In this document: positions 52,375 through 60,408 of the stretch, piece after piece
Numbering within the stretch: position 1 is the first letter of the stretch
Layout: each line of letters starts with the position of its first letter
Origin: Pelosinus sp. UFO1
GTDB lineage: Bacteria; Bacillota; Negativicutes; DSM-13327
Reading direction: 5' to 3'
NCBI RefSeq assembly: GCF_000725345.1
Contig: NZ_CP008852.1
Location: 4,911,001-4,975,000 of the forward strand
DNA: 64,000 nt
Position numbers and translations under genes: made by a program
The notes under the pieces: generated by a model
Databases searched by the model: none
Seen by the model: the letters and a program-made list of their open reading frames with translations, nothing else
Told to the model about the DNA's origin: nothing

Positions 52375-53742
52375 ATGACAAAGCAAGAGGTTACATTAGA
52401 AGATGTTCTAGCAGCAAAAGAAGCTCGCTATAGTAGGCAAAAAGCATTTACAGAAAAGCACGGTGGAATACTCGTTAGTATTACAATTAATATGCCCGGG
52501 GCAGTAAAGGACACGCCATTGCTCAGACGCCTTCGGGATTATGGACTGGAAGAAATAAAAAAAATGTTTACTATTGCGGCAGAGGAACGGGTGAATTTGA
52601 TTACCGGTCCCGAGGCTTTAATGGCAATTGATAAAGAAGGGCGGCTAGTTAAAAAGGCTGCCGTGAAGATAGAAGAGAGTCAACCATTTGCTAGATTGCT
52701 GGATATTGATGTGTTTGACGAAAAGGGTTCTTTATTATCACGTCGCGAAGCAGGGCAAAGTCGAGGTTGTTTCGTTTGCGGTGGAGAGTTTGTGGTATGT
52801 AGGCGGGAAGGAAGACATAGGCAGGAGGATTTACAGCAGGCGGTCACTAAAATGGAGAATCAATTCAAGGCTTATGAAAGCAGATTGATTAGTCCGATCG
52901 CCCAAAGTATAGGGGCCAAAGCTGTAGAGGCCATGCTATATGAGGTAACCTGTACACCATCTCCAGGTTTAGTGGATCGAGTGAATAGTGGTGCTCATCA
53001 GGATATGGATTTCTATAGCTTTATGGCAAGTTCGGCTGCTCTTGGTTTGCCTATGGCAAGATGTGCCCAGGCGGGTTTACTCCATGAAGGTCCAATCGAA
53101 GAATTATTGCCTGTACTAAGGATAATTGGCTTAGAAGGTGAGGAGGCCATGCTCTATGCCACGCAGGGGGTGAATACCCAAAAAGGGTTAATGTTCTTGC
53201 TTGGTATTATGACAGGGACAGTTGGCTGGATAATGGGGCGGGCTCGCTCAGTAACGACTGAGACGGTTTTATCAAGTGCAGCTATCATGGTAGCTGGGAT
53301 TGTAGAAAAAGAGCTAGAGAGTGCAGCGAATAAGAATCCTAATGAATTAACGGCAGGGGAACGGTTATATATTCACCATGGTATTACGGGAATTCGTGGA
53401 GAATTAGCAGAGGGGCTGCCATCTGTCAAAGAGAGAGGTTTACCTGCGCTAAGAGAAGCTTTGCAAAAAGGGTTATCGGTAAATGATGCCTTATTACACA
53501 CCTTGCTGGTACTTATGACTTGTGTAGAGGATACTACCGTTATGCATCGCCATCATCCCGATAAAATGAGAGTATGGGTACCTGAGCAGGCTCAAAGGGT
53601 CCTAGAGGCAGGAAGCCTAGCAACGATGGAAGGGAAGGCCATGTGTGCGGCTTTGGATAAAGAATTTATCTTACAAAATGTTAGTCCAGGTGGTGTAGCT
53701 GATTTACTGGCTGTGACCTGGTTCTTGCATTGTTTATCATGA
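52375..53742 (+). CDS. citXG: CitXG fusion: citrate lyase holo-ACP synthase / triphosphoribosyl-dephospho-CoA synthase
   Basis: A 455-residue fusion. Residues 1-165 match CitX (VTLEDVLAAKEARYSRQK; SRGCFVCGGEFVVCRREGRH), which loads the prosthetic group on the citrate lyase acyl carrier protein. Residues 175-455 match CitG (AMLYEVTCTPSPGLVDRVNSG; HHGITGIRGE), which makes the triphosphoribosyl-dephospho-CoA precursor. The fusion is known in several bacteria. No citC, citD, citE or citF gene is in the window, so it is an orphan here. It starts 22 bases after the NERD gene. Confidence 0.88.
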   Translation: MTKQEVTLEDVLAAKEARYSRQKAFTEKHGGILVSITINMPGAVKDTPLLRRLRDYGLEEIKKMFTIAAEERVNLITGPEALMAIDKEGRLVKKAAVKIEESQPFARLLDIDVFDEKGSLLSRREAGQSRGCFVCGGEFVVCRREGRHRQEDLQQAVTKMENQFKAYESRLISPIAQSIGAKAVEAMLYEVTCTPSPGLVDRVNSGAHQDMDFYSFMASSAALGLPMARCAQAGLLHEGPIEELLPVLRIIGLEGEEAMLYATQGVNTQKGLMFLLGIMTGTVGWIMGRARSVTTETVLSSAAIMVAGIVEKELESAANKNPNELTAGERLYIHHGITGIRGELAEGLPSVKERGLPALREALQKGLSVNDALLHTLLVLMTCVEDTTVMHRHHPDKMRVWVPEQAQRVLEAGSLATMEGKAMCAALDKEFILQNVSPGGVADLLAVTWFLHCLS

Positions 53743-53766
53743 GCGGGCTCAAAAGGGGGGAGAAGG

Positions 53767-54990
53767 ATGTTATATAATATCCACCCAATTAATTTATTCA
53801 GAGCCTTATCATTGGCGTTAGAACTGTCAAATGGAGGCTTGTCTCGTCACCACTGGCGGACAGCTATGATTAGTAATCGAATAGGGGAAGCCATAGGGAT
53901 GGATGAGTGGCAACGACAAATCTTGGTATATGCCGCTTTACTTCATGATCTAGGGGCTGCAGCTCGTTGGGAAGAAAAAGCAAAATTGCATCGGTTTGAA
54001 GTTGGTAAAGACATTTATGAGCATGCAGAGGTTGGCTATAACCTACTTAAAAATTCAAGCAAACTTGGTATGCTTGCCGAGCCAATTCGTCATCATCATG
54101 ATTTTTGGGATGGTTCTAGTCCATCAGGACTAGAGGGTGAGCAAATTCCTCTTATCAGTCGCATTATAAATTTAGCCGATCGAATTGAAATATTAATTCG
54201 TGATAAAGAATACATTCTTGGGCAACGAGCTGGCATCTTGAATGCAATACGAAACCTAAGTGGAATTTATTTTGATCCTGACTTAGTAAAGGCACTCAAT
54301 GATTTTTCAAAAAAAGAGAGCTTTTGGTTAGAACTGGCAGATCCTAATTACGCCCAGCATTTCTTTAATGATATAAATAGGTATGGGCATATGCGTTTTA
54401 ATATCGATGATATTTTGGAGATCGCTGAGATATTTGCCAATATCATCGATCATACTAGTTCTTTTACGGGTACCCATTCTCGTAATGTAGCTATGGTATC
54501 CTCATTTTTGTCCAAGGTTCGAGGTTATAGTGAAGAGGAAAGCAAAGCCATGCGTATTGCAGGCTTGCTTCATGACTTAGGTAAGTTGGCTGTGCCTAAT
54601 GAAATATTAGAAAAGCCTGGGCAGTTGACAAGTCAGGAGTTTTCTTTGATTAAGCAGCACACCTACTATACCTATCGTATCTTAGAACAGATTGATGGAT
54701 TTGAGACGATTGCTGAGTGGGCTGCCTATCACCATGAAACGCTAGATGGCTCAGGGTATCCCTTTCGGATTAAAGAGTCCCAGCTTAAAAATGGCTCACG
54801 TATCGTAGCAGTTGCAGATGTATTTGCAGCCCTTACCGAGAATCGTCCTTATCGTAAAATACTGCCTCCAAGTCAAGTAAAGAGCATTATGTATAGTATG
54901 GTAGATAATAAAAAAATAGATGGTAATCTTGTTCAAGACTTATTTACACATTTTGATTGTGTTTATGATATGGTGCAGATAAAGATTTAG
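53767..54990 (+). CDS. Tandem HD / HD-GYP domain protein
   Basis: A 407-residue protein with two HD-type domains. The first (about 15-180) has LSRHHWRTAMISNRIG, LLHDLG and the distal HH pair. The second (about 225-395) is a canonical HD-GYP: GTHSRNVAMVS, LLHDLGKLAVP, IKQHTYYTYRIL, AAYHHETLDGSGYPF. HD-GYP domains hydrolyse c-di-GMP. It lies 24 bases after citXG and may be coexpressed. No membrane span. It fits the c-di-GMP signalling implied by the riboswitch at 31776. Confidence 0.87.
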   Translation: MLYNIHPINLFRALSLALELSNGGLSRHHWRTAMISNRIGEAIGMDEWQRQILVYAALLHDLGAAARWEEKAKLHRFEVGKDIYEHAEVGYNLLKNSSKLGMLAEPIRHHHDFWDGSSPSGLEGEQIPLISRIINLADRIEILIRDKEYILGQRAGILNAIRNLSGIYFDPDLVKALNDFSKKESFWLELADPNYAQHFFNDINRYGHMRFNIDDILEIAEIFANIIDHTSSFTGTHSRNVAMVSSFLSKVRGYSEEESKAMRIAGLLHDLGKLAVPNEILEKPGQLTSQEFSLIKQHTYYTYRILEQIDGFETIAEWAAYHHETLDGSGYPFRIKESQLKNGSRIVAVADVFAALTENRPYRKILPPSQVKSIMYSMVDNKKIDGNLVQDLFTHFDCVYDMVQIKI

Positions 54991-55085
54991 TAAAGAAAAA
55001 GTAAGATTTTTAAAGTTTTTACAAAAGGTTGGCAGTTTGGACTTTTATAGTGTTATGTTTTGTGATAGAATAGATAATGAAGCAG

Positions 55086-55193
55086 CGGAGTTAATGATTA
55101 GTAAGTGTTGGGGTGGATGCTTGCTAGTCTTGGGGGAACTCCGTTGCCCCGAATAATCTAGGAAAAGTATTCTCGCGTAGGCGAGTTTTTTTT
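55086..55193 (+). ncRNA. Structured leader RNA of unknown class with terminator, upstream of SemiSWEET gene
   Basis: CGGAGTT (55086-55092) pairs with AACTCCG (55137-55143), enclosing the long stem GATTAGTAAG (55096-55105) with CTTGCTAGTC (55120-55129). The apical loop has GTTGGGGTGGATG; CCCC at 55147-55150 could pair with GGGG (loop or 55132-55136), a possible pseudoknot. A terminator follows: CTCGC-GTAG-GCGAG (55172-55185) and eight T. This layout suggests a riboswitch or other regulatory leader. I do not recognise it as a named class. Confidence 0.55.
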
Positions 55194-55220
55194 ATATATT
55201 TTGTTGAGGGGGTTTTTGTA

Positions 55221-55496
55221 CTGATTGAGCTGATTGGAATGTTAGCAGCAGTTTTAACGACTTTTGCATTTTTTCCTCAAGTAGTGAAAACGGTGAAAAC
55301 AAAATCAACAGATGACTTATCTTGGACTTGGCTGATCATGATGATTGCTGGAGTGTTTTTTTGGCTGGTTTACGGAGTCTTTATTGGAAGCCTTTCTTTA
55401 GTTTCTGCGAATGCAGTGACTTTTTGTTCTGTGGTAATACTCTTTTGGGTAAAGTATAGCAATCACCGCAATACGGAATTTAGTAGAGAAGAATAA
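55221..55496 (+). CDS. SemiSWEET-type sugar transporter (PQ-loop)
   Basis: A SemiSWEET of about 91 residues with three spans. PQ-loop motif FFPQVVKTVKTKSTDDLSW is followed by a second and third span. Family members usually begin with (M)ELIG-x-x-A-A, which here corresponds to the codons from CTG 55221 or ATT 55224, eight bases after GAGGGGG; the first ATG (55239) would remove part of span 1. So a non-AUG start is likely. SemiSWEETs work as dimers moving sugars. A structured leader and terminator lie just upstream, and a strong terminator follows. Confidence 0.85.
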   Translation: MIELIGMLAAVLTTFAFFPQVVKTVKTKSTDDLSWTWLIMMIAGVFFWLVYGVFIGSLSLVSANAVTFCSVVILFWVKYSNHRNTEFSREE

Positions 55497-55512
55497 GTCA
55501 AGAGAATAGATA

Positions 55513-55545
55513 AAAGCACTTGCAGAAAATTGCAAGTGCTTTTAT
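55513..55545 (+). terminator. Terminator after SemiSWEET gene
   Basis: AAAAGCACTTGCA pairs with TGCAAGTGCTTTT around GAAAAT, then T-rich sequence leading into repeat copy 3. Confidence 0.92.
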
Positions 55546-55558
55546 CTATTTCTCTATC

Positions 55559-55663
55559 TTTTTACGGAATCAGAAAGTATAACACTTTCTTGATTCCAAG
55601 TAAGAACGACTAAGGCTTCTGCCTGCGTCCGTGGACTTGTCACAAGTCAAGTCTTTTCTTATA
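55559..55663 (+). repeat. Structured dispersed repeat, copy 3
   Basis: As copy 1, with GTCCGTGGACTTGTCACAAGTCAAGTC at its end split over two arms: GACTTG pairs with CAAGTC, inner G-C lost. Its right end encodes the C-terminus of the minus-strand sirohaem reductase-like gene. Confidence 0.9.
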
Positions 55664-56317
55664 TTGACTGGGTATTGTTTCATTGATGAATTGCTCCCAG
55701 CCAATACGTGTAATGAGTTGTCCTAGGCGTTCTTTGGTTTTGCCGTGTTGTCGGTAGAACGTTAGTATGGATTGTATGATACTAGAGATTTCTTCAGCAG
55801 GAACTTTCTCTGCGACGACTGTGGCAATTTGAGCTGAAAATCCTGAGTTGCCGCCTACGGCTAAAGTGTAACCTTTGGCCGTTCCATACATGCCGATATC
55901 TTTGACTAAGGGTTCAATACAGCAATTAGGGCAACCACTCACACCAATTCGAAGTTTACCTGGCAGCTCTTGCCCAAAGAATTCTTTATCAAGGGCCAGT
56001 CCTAAGCTAGAGCTATCTTGCAGTGCTCTAGGGCAGTCGGGTTTACCAGGACAAAATGCAACGGACCGCACTGCTTTCGCAATAAAGGATTCCCCCTGAC
56101 AATTCAGTTCGGCGAGGGCTTTTTCTCCGTCACTCAAGTTAAGTCCGATAATGGTAATCGTATTTCCTACTATCTTTAAAGAGCCCTCATACTTATCAGC
56201 AATCTCTGCAATTTGTCTAAGTTGCGCAGAGGTGGTTAACCCGCCAGGAATATGAGGTGTAACAGGAAACTTGATTTTCTTATTCAAAAAAGGAATGTTA
56301 GCAAATGGAATTGTCAT
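55640..56317 (-). CDS. Small nitrite/sulfite reductase-like iron-sulfur sirohaem protein
   Basis: A 225-residue half-size member of the sulfite/nitrite reductase family: a ferredoxin-like half domain (residues about 15-75) and the 4Fe-4S/sirohaem domain with CPGKPDC (C-x5-C) and SGCPNCC (C-x3-C). Small proteins of this class occur in methanogens and clostridia; their substrate (sulfite, nitrite or none) is not established. A CRP/FNR-type palindrome lies 65 bases upstream. The last codons (YKKRLDL) are encoded in a copy of the dispersed repeat. Start ATG with AAGGAGG upstream. Confidence 0.85.
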   Translation of the reverse strand: MTIPFANIPFLNKKIKFPVTPHIPGGLTTSAQLRQIAEIADKYEGSLKIVGNTITIIGLNLSDGEKALAELNCQGESFIAKAVRSVAFCPGKPDCPRALQDSSSLGLALDKEFFGQELPGKLRIGVSGCPNCCIEPLVKDIGMYGTAKGYTLAVGGNSGFSAQIATVVAEKVPAEEISSIIQSILTFYRQHGKTKERLGQLITRIGWEQFINETIPSQYKKRLDL

Positions 56318-56381
56318 AATAAATCCTCCTTTAGAGACATGGTATGCTCCACTTTATTATAGATCGTTTAGAATTCTCGTC

Positions 56382-56397
56382 TGTGATCAATATCACA
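56382..56397. promoter_or_regulatory. CRP/FNR-family palindrome
   Basis: TGTGAT-CAAT-ATCACA is a perfect inverted repeat with the TGTGA-N6-TCACA pattern of CRP/FNR regulators, including HcpR. It lies 65 bases upstream of the minus-strand reductase gene and 170 bases upstream of the plus-strand HD-GYP gene. Confidence 0.75.
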
Positions 56398-56567
56398 TGG
56401 GTAGAATAGGCAGGGGCTTCCTATGTTGTCGTCGAATAATCAGATTGGAAAGTTTTTAAATAATAAGAAAGCTACTGTTTGTAGGATTCTACTTTACGAT
56501 AAGTTAGATTCATTATTTTATAAGATAACGGATAGATAGGTCTTATCCATATAGGAGGATAAAAATT

Positions 56568-58097
56568 GTGTCATTAGCAAGGAAGATAAGTACCATGACG
56601 CTAGGATTATTAATTTTGCTCCAACCTACCTGGGGATTTGCGAATCGAAATGATACATACAGAGCCTTCGGCGATAATGCACATCCTCCTTTGGTATTTG
56701 TTAATGAGATGGGACAGCAAGATGGTTATGATGTTGATTTTATCCATCTATTAGAAAATGAGGGCGCAGGCACCTTTGATATTATGTTACTAGATTGGGA
56801 CAATGCCAAAGCGAATGTGGCGCAAGGCAAGGGTGACATATTAATTGGTGTTGTGAATACGCCAGAACGAGAAAAACTATTTGATTTCACCGAGCCATAC
56901 TTGGAAACTCGACTCGTTATTTTTACAATGCGAAGTAATTTCCTGATCCGATCTGCAAATGATTTAGTGAATAACCGGGTTGGAGTACAGCGTGGAGATT
57001 TAGGCGAGGATTTCTTGAAAGGCCATCTTCCTAATCTGCACTTGCATCGGTATACAAACCAAAAAGATGCATTGAAGGCACTAGCAGAGGGTGAGTTAGA
57101 TGCTGTTGTAGGTAGTTACTTTATAGGTATGTACTGGATTAATCAACAAAATTTATATAGTAATATTAAGGTTGTTGGAACCCCGCTAGCTGTCAATGCT
57201 TATTCATTAGGCGTTCCAAAAGGAAATACTGCCCTACTATCAAGCTTAAATACTGGAATTGATCATTTAAAAAAAACAGGTAAACTCAAGCAATTGCAGG
57301 ATAAATGGTTTGGTGAAAATTATTTTCAACGAGAAATTCTTGGTAATCCTCGTCTTATGAAATTTATTACGTGGGGTGTTTTCGGAGCAATTGTTTTGAT
57401 TGGTATAGGTCTACTTTTTGTTTATTCTTTACGCCGAAAAGTAGAAGTTGCCACGAGTCGTTTAAGGGAGGCGAATCAGGAGCTAGTTCATGCTTATGAT
57501 GTTACTATTCGCGCCTTTTTTAGTGCACTAGAAAAAAGGGAAAGCGGTACTGCGAATCATTCTCTAGCTGTCAATAATATTGCCTTAGAGATTGGGCGAG
57601 AGATGAAGCTTTCTGAAAACGAACTTTTATATCTTCATTGGGGAACATTGCTTCACGACATTGGTAAGTTAGCGATTAGTGATGATATTTTACTTAAGGA
57701 AGGAAATTTAACAGCAGAAGAATATGAAAAGATAAAGCAGCATCCGATCATTGGATATGAAATTTTGCAAGGCGCCGAATATTTGCGAGAAGCAGCTCGG
57801 ATTGCCTTATATCATCAAGAACGGTTTGATGGTAAAGGGTATCCTAATGGCTTGAAGGGTGATGCGATTCCCTTATTGGCAAGGATATGCTCTGTTGCCG
57901 ATGCATTCGAAGCTATGATTAGTGATAGACCCTATCGTAAGGGCCGGCCGTACGAAGAGGCTATGGCTGAATTAGTAAGAAATAGTGGATCTCAATTTGA
58001 TCCTCAGGTAGTTCATGCCTTTTTACAAATAAACCACAGTGTACAAGAGAGCGTAATGTTGTATGAAAAGTTTGATAGCGAGATCGAGGGGGTTTAG
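56568..58097 (+). CDS. Periplasmic solute-binding domain fused to HD-GYP
   Basis: A 509-residue sensor-effector. Signal/anchor segment 1-24; SBP_bac_3 domain (about 30-250: AFGDNAHPPLVFVNEMGQQDGY with one break, DILIGVVNTPEREKLFDFTEPYLE, RVGVQRGD); one span (270-290); then HD-GYP (about 325-490) with LHDIGKLAISDDILLK, IKQHPIIGYEIL, ALYHQERFDGKGYP. The binding domain would sense an amino acid or similar ligand outside and regulate c-di-GMP hydrolysis inside. Start is GTG behind AGGAGG. Monocistronic. Confidence 0.9.
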   Translation: MSLARKISTMTLGLLILLQPTWGFANRNDTYRAFGDNAHPPLVFVNEMGQQDGYDVDFIHLLENEGAGTFDIMLLDWDNAKANVAQGKGDILIGVVNTPEREKLFDFTEPYLETRLVIFTMRSNFLIRSANDLVNNRVGVQRGDLGEDFLKGHLPNLHLHRYTNQKDALKALAEGELDAVVGSYFIGMYWINQQNLYSNIKVVGTPLAVNAYSLGVPKGNTALLSSLNTGIDHLKKTGKLKQLQDKWFGENYFQREILGNPRLMKFITWGVFGAIVLIGIGLLFVYSLRRKVEVATSRLREANQELVHAYDVTIRAFFSALEKRESGTANHSLAVNNIALEIGREMKLSENELLYLHWGTLLHDIGKLAISDDILLKEGNLTAEEYEKIKQHPIIGYEILQGAEYLREAARIALYHQERFDGKGYPNGLKGDAIPLLARICSVADAFEAMISDRPYRKGRPYEEAMAELVRNSGSQFDPQVVHAFLQINHSVQESVMLYEKFDSEIEGV

Positions 58098-58231
58098 GTT
58101 GGCGTATGCTGACCTTTTTTAACAATTCTTTTTAAAGGATAATTAATATAATCTGGGCAGGAAAATGGAAATAAATAGCGAAATAAATAGTAAATGATAA
58201 AATAGAAGATTATTACAATCTTGATGGGGTG

Positions 58232-60034
58232 ATGGTTATTAAAGGGACAGTTGTTGCTACATGGGTTGGCACTGCAAGAAATATGTGGGGTACGGAATTA
58301 GTTGGTAAGGCCATGCAAAGTGCAGGATGGGCAAAGGACCGGATTGTAGGGCCTACTGAAGATATTGAAGATAGTGAGGTTCGAAAGTTCATTGGGACTT
58401 TAGCCACATCTTCAGGAAAATCAGAGGATGAAATATGGTTAACAATTGGTAAGGACAATGTGAGAGCGTTCTTAGATGCCTATCCGGCATTTTTTCAGCA
58501 AGAAAACTTATATTCTTTTCTACGATCTATGTATGATGTACATGTTGTAGTGGTAAAGCGAATACCTGGTGCTAACCCACCAGAAATCTTAATTGAGCCG
58601 ATTTCTGAATATGAGGCCATTTTTAGTTATCGCTCCAAGAGGGGAATGTTTGGGTATCTTAATGGTCTTCTTGTCGGAGCTGCAGAGCATTTCAAAGAAG
58701 AGATCAAAACAGAAGTGCTTGAAAAGTCTACCGGTCATGTCAAAATAAAAATTTGCTTTGAAAGTCCGATTACTCAACATGAAACATACCGTTTTAACAA
58801 CCTATTATCCTTTGGATTTATCAAAAGCTTACCAGTTAAAATCGGTGTGGCCGCGACCTTGTTAACGGTTGTGGTCGATGCCATAATAGCTATGATGGGG
58901 GCATCGATTCCTCTGTGGTCGGCAATTATTAGCGGTGGGCTCGCAGCTTTTGCATCTGCTCTGCTTTTAAAACCGTTTACTTCGATTCAAAAAGAGATTG
59001 GGAACATACAAGAACGAAAGTACTTCATTGAAACAAAACTACATACAAATGATCAATTCGAAGATCTGATGCAAGGGCTTTCCTTGTATAAGAAACGTTT
59101 GAAACGGGAATTTGTAGGATTTAAAGGCACTGGAGATGAAATGAACCGCTTTGCGGATCTTTTCAACACCTTAGCTGATAAAATGTCAGAGACGTCTCAT
59201 AGTATTTCCGGTGTTGTCTATGATGTGGCAACAGCGGCTAGCAATCAGGCCGTGGAAACAACAGAGGCAGTTGGCATTTTAAGTGGCAATTTAGATACAT
59301 TGAAGAAGTTTGTTGTGGAGCAAAATCGTAATAAAGTACAACTCGAGGCAGCAGTATCGGAAATCAATCATGGTTTCGGGGAAGTACAGGCATCTGGTGC
59401 TAAATTAGAACATAGTTTAGAAAAATTTGCCGAGGTAAAGAAGTCGGCGGGAAATCTTCAATTACAAGCTACGAAGATTACGGAAATTACGGGCATGGTA
59501 GCTGCGATTGCTGGTCAGACCAATTTATTGGCACTAAATGCAGCCATTGAGGCAGCAAGGGCAGGAGAGCAGGGAAGAGGCTTTGCTGTTGTAGCAGAAG
59601 AAGTACGCAAATTAGCGGAACAGTCTCATCAACATTCCGATAGTATTACTAGTGATTTAAAGGTACTAATGGATATTATTAGCGGTGTTGTAGCTATGAT
59701 TGAAGAAGAATATGATGTATTGGCAGTAGAAAGTCATCAACTGAATGAAGTCGTGGCAAGCAATAGTCGTCACGTAGGTAATGTCCAGAATGTAGCTACG
59801 AATATTGTAGATATGATTGGAAAGTTAGAACATGAGATGACAGGGCTTGGACAGGTATATGGAAAGATTGAATCCTTAGCAGCTATTTCAGAAGAAAATT
59901 CTGCTGCGAGTGAGGAAGTCAGTGCATCGGTTCAGGTATACAATGATAAATTGCAAGATATGATGAGTAAAATTGGTGAATTTAAAGTGGTTATTCAGCA
60001 TTTTAGCGAAGACGTAAATCAATATCGTACTTGA
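58232..60034 (+). CDS. H-NOX (haem NO/O2-binding) chemotaxis receptor
   Basis: A 600-residue receptor starting with an H-NOX (HNOB) domain (1-180): [19 protein letters not shown], proximal haem ligand H104 in [10 protein letters not shown], and the Y-x-S-x-R propionate motif Y133-S135-R137. The distal tyrosine that stabilises O2 in the Caldanaerobacter H-NOX (Tyr140) aligns with Y142. Two spans (about 198-250) precede an MCP signalling domain with [24 protein letters not shown] 58232 is preferred to the overlapping GTG. Predicted role: haem-based sensing of oxygen or nitric oxide linked to taxis. Confidence 0.92.
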   Translation: MVIKGTVVATWVGTARNMWGTELVGKAMQSAGWAKDRIVGPTEDIEDSEVRKFIGTLATSSGKSEDEIWLTIGKDNVRAFLDAYPAFFQQENLYSFLRSMYDVHVVVVKRIPGANPPEILIEPISEYEAIFSYRSKRGMFGYLNGLLVGAAEHFKEEIKTEVLEKSTGHVKIKICFESPITQHETYRFNNLLSFGFIKSLPVKIGVAATLLTVVVDAIIAMMGASIPLWSAIISGGLAAFASALLLKPFTSIQKEIGNIQERKYFIETKLHTNDQFEDLMQGLSLYKKRLKREFVGFKGTGDEMNRFADLFNTLADKMSETSHSISGVVYDVATAASNQAVETTEAVGILSGNLDTLKKFVVEQNRNKVQLEAAVSEINHGFGEVQASGAKLEHSLEKFAEVKKSAGNLQLQATKITEITGMVAAIAGQTNLLALNAAIEAARAGEQGRGFAVVAEEVRKLAEQSHQHSDSITSDLKVLMDIISGVVAMIEEEYDVLAVESHQLNEVVASNSRHVGNVQNVATNIVDMIGKLEHEMTGLGQVYGKIESLAAISEENSAASEEVSASVQVYNDKLQDMMSKIGEFKVVIQHFSEDVNQYRT

Positions 60035-60059
60035 TCAATAGATAGTGATTTTGATTTGA

Positions 60060-60100
60060 TTGAGTAGGTTCGACAAATTGTCAACCTACTCAATTTTTTT
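60060..60100 (+). terminator. Terminator after H-NOX receptor
   Basis: TTGAGTAGGTT (60060-60070) pairs with 60083-60093, followed by seven T. Repeat copy 4 begins in the T-tract. Confidence 0.9.
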
Positions 60101-60199
60101 GCGGAATCAGAAAGTATAACACTTCCTTGATTCCAAGTAAGAGCGACAAAGGCTTCTGCCTGCGTCTGAGGACTTGGCACAAGCCAAGTCTTTTCTTAT
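60097..60199 (+). repeat. Structured dispersed repeat, copy 4
   Basis: As copy 1 with TTTTGCGGAATC at the start and GAGCGACAAAGG in the middle. Final hairpin GACTTGGC-ACAA-GCCAAGTC is perfect and followed by TTTTCTTAT. Confidence 0.9.
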
Positions 60200-60334
60200 G
60201 AAATAGGATAATGATCCTAAAAAACTAGGAAATGGAGACAATAATAGTAAGAATACTATGGTTTTTCTTAAATGTGTGATATTATTTTTCTATTATGTAC
60301 TATAAAAAAACACTCATCTACATTGTTGTTCCTG

Positions 60335-60353
60335 CGTGTTTTGAGTAAACACG
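60335..60353. promoter_or_regulatory. Palindrome upstream of activator gene
   Basis: CGTGTTT-TGAGT-AAACACG is a perfect inverted repeat 56 bases before the gene at 60409. Candidate operator, perhaps autoregulatory. Confidence 0.5.
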
Positions 60354-60408
60354 TTCTAACGTTGATGATTTAAGATGCTAAATATGATAAGACACATGGA
60401 GGATTTAT

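Noticed and set aside
55086-55193. Assignment of the leader to 6S, SRP, fluoride, THF or yybP-ykoY RNA
   Set aside because: None of their invariant sequence elements is present in the right arrangement.
41487-60199. CRISPR array as explanation of the four repeats
   Set aside because: Copies are 5-8 kb apart, about 105 bp long, and not separated by uniform spacers; no cas gene is present.
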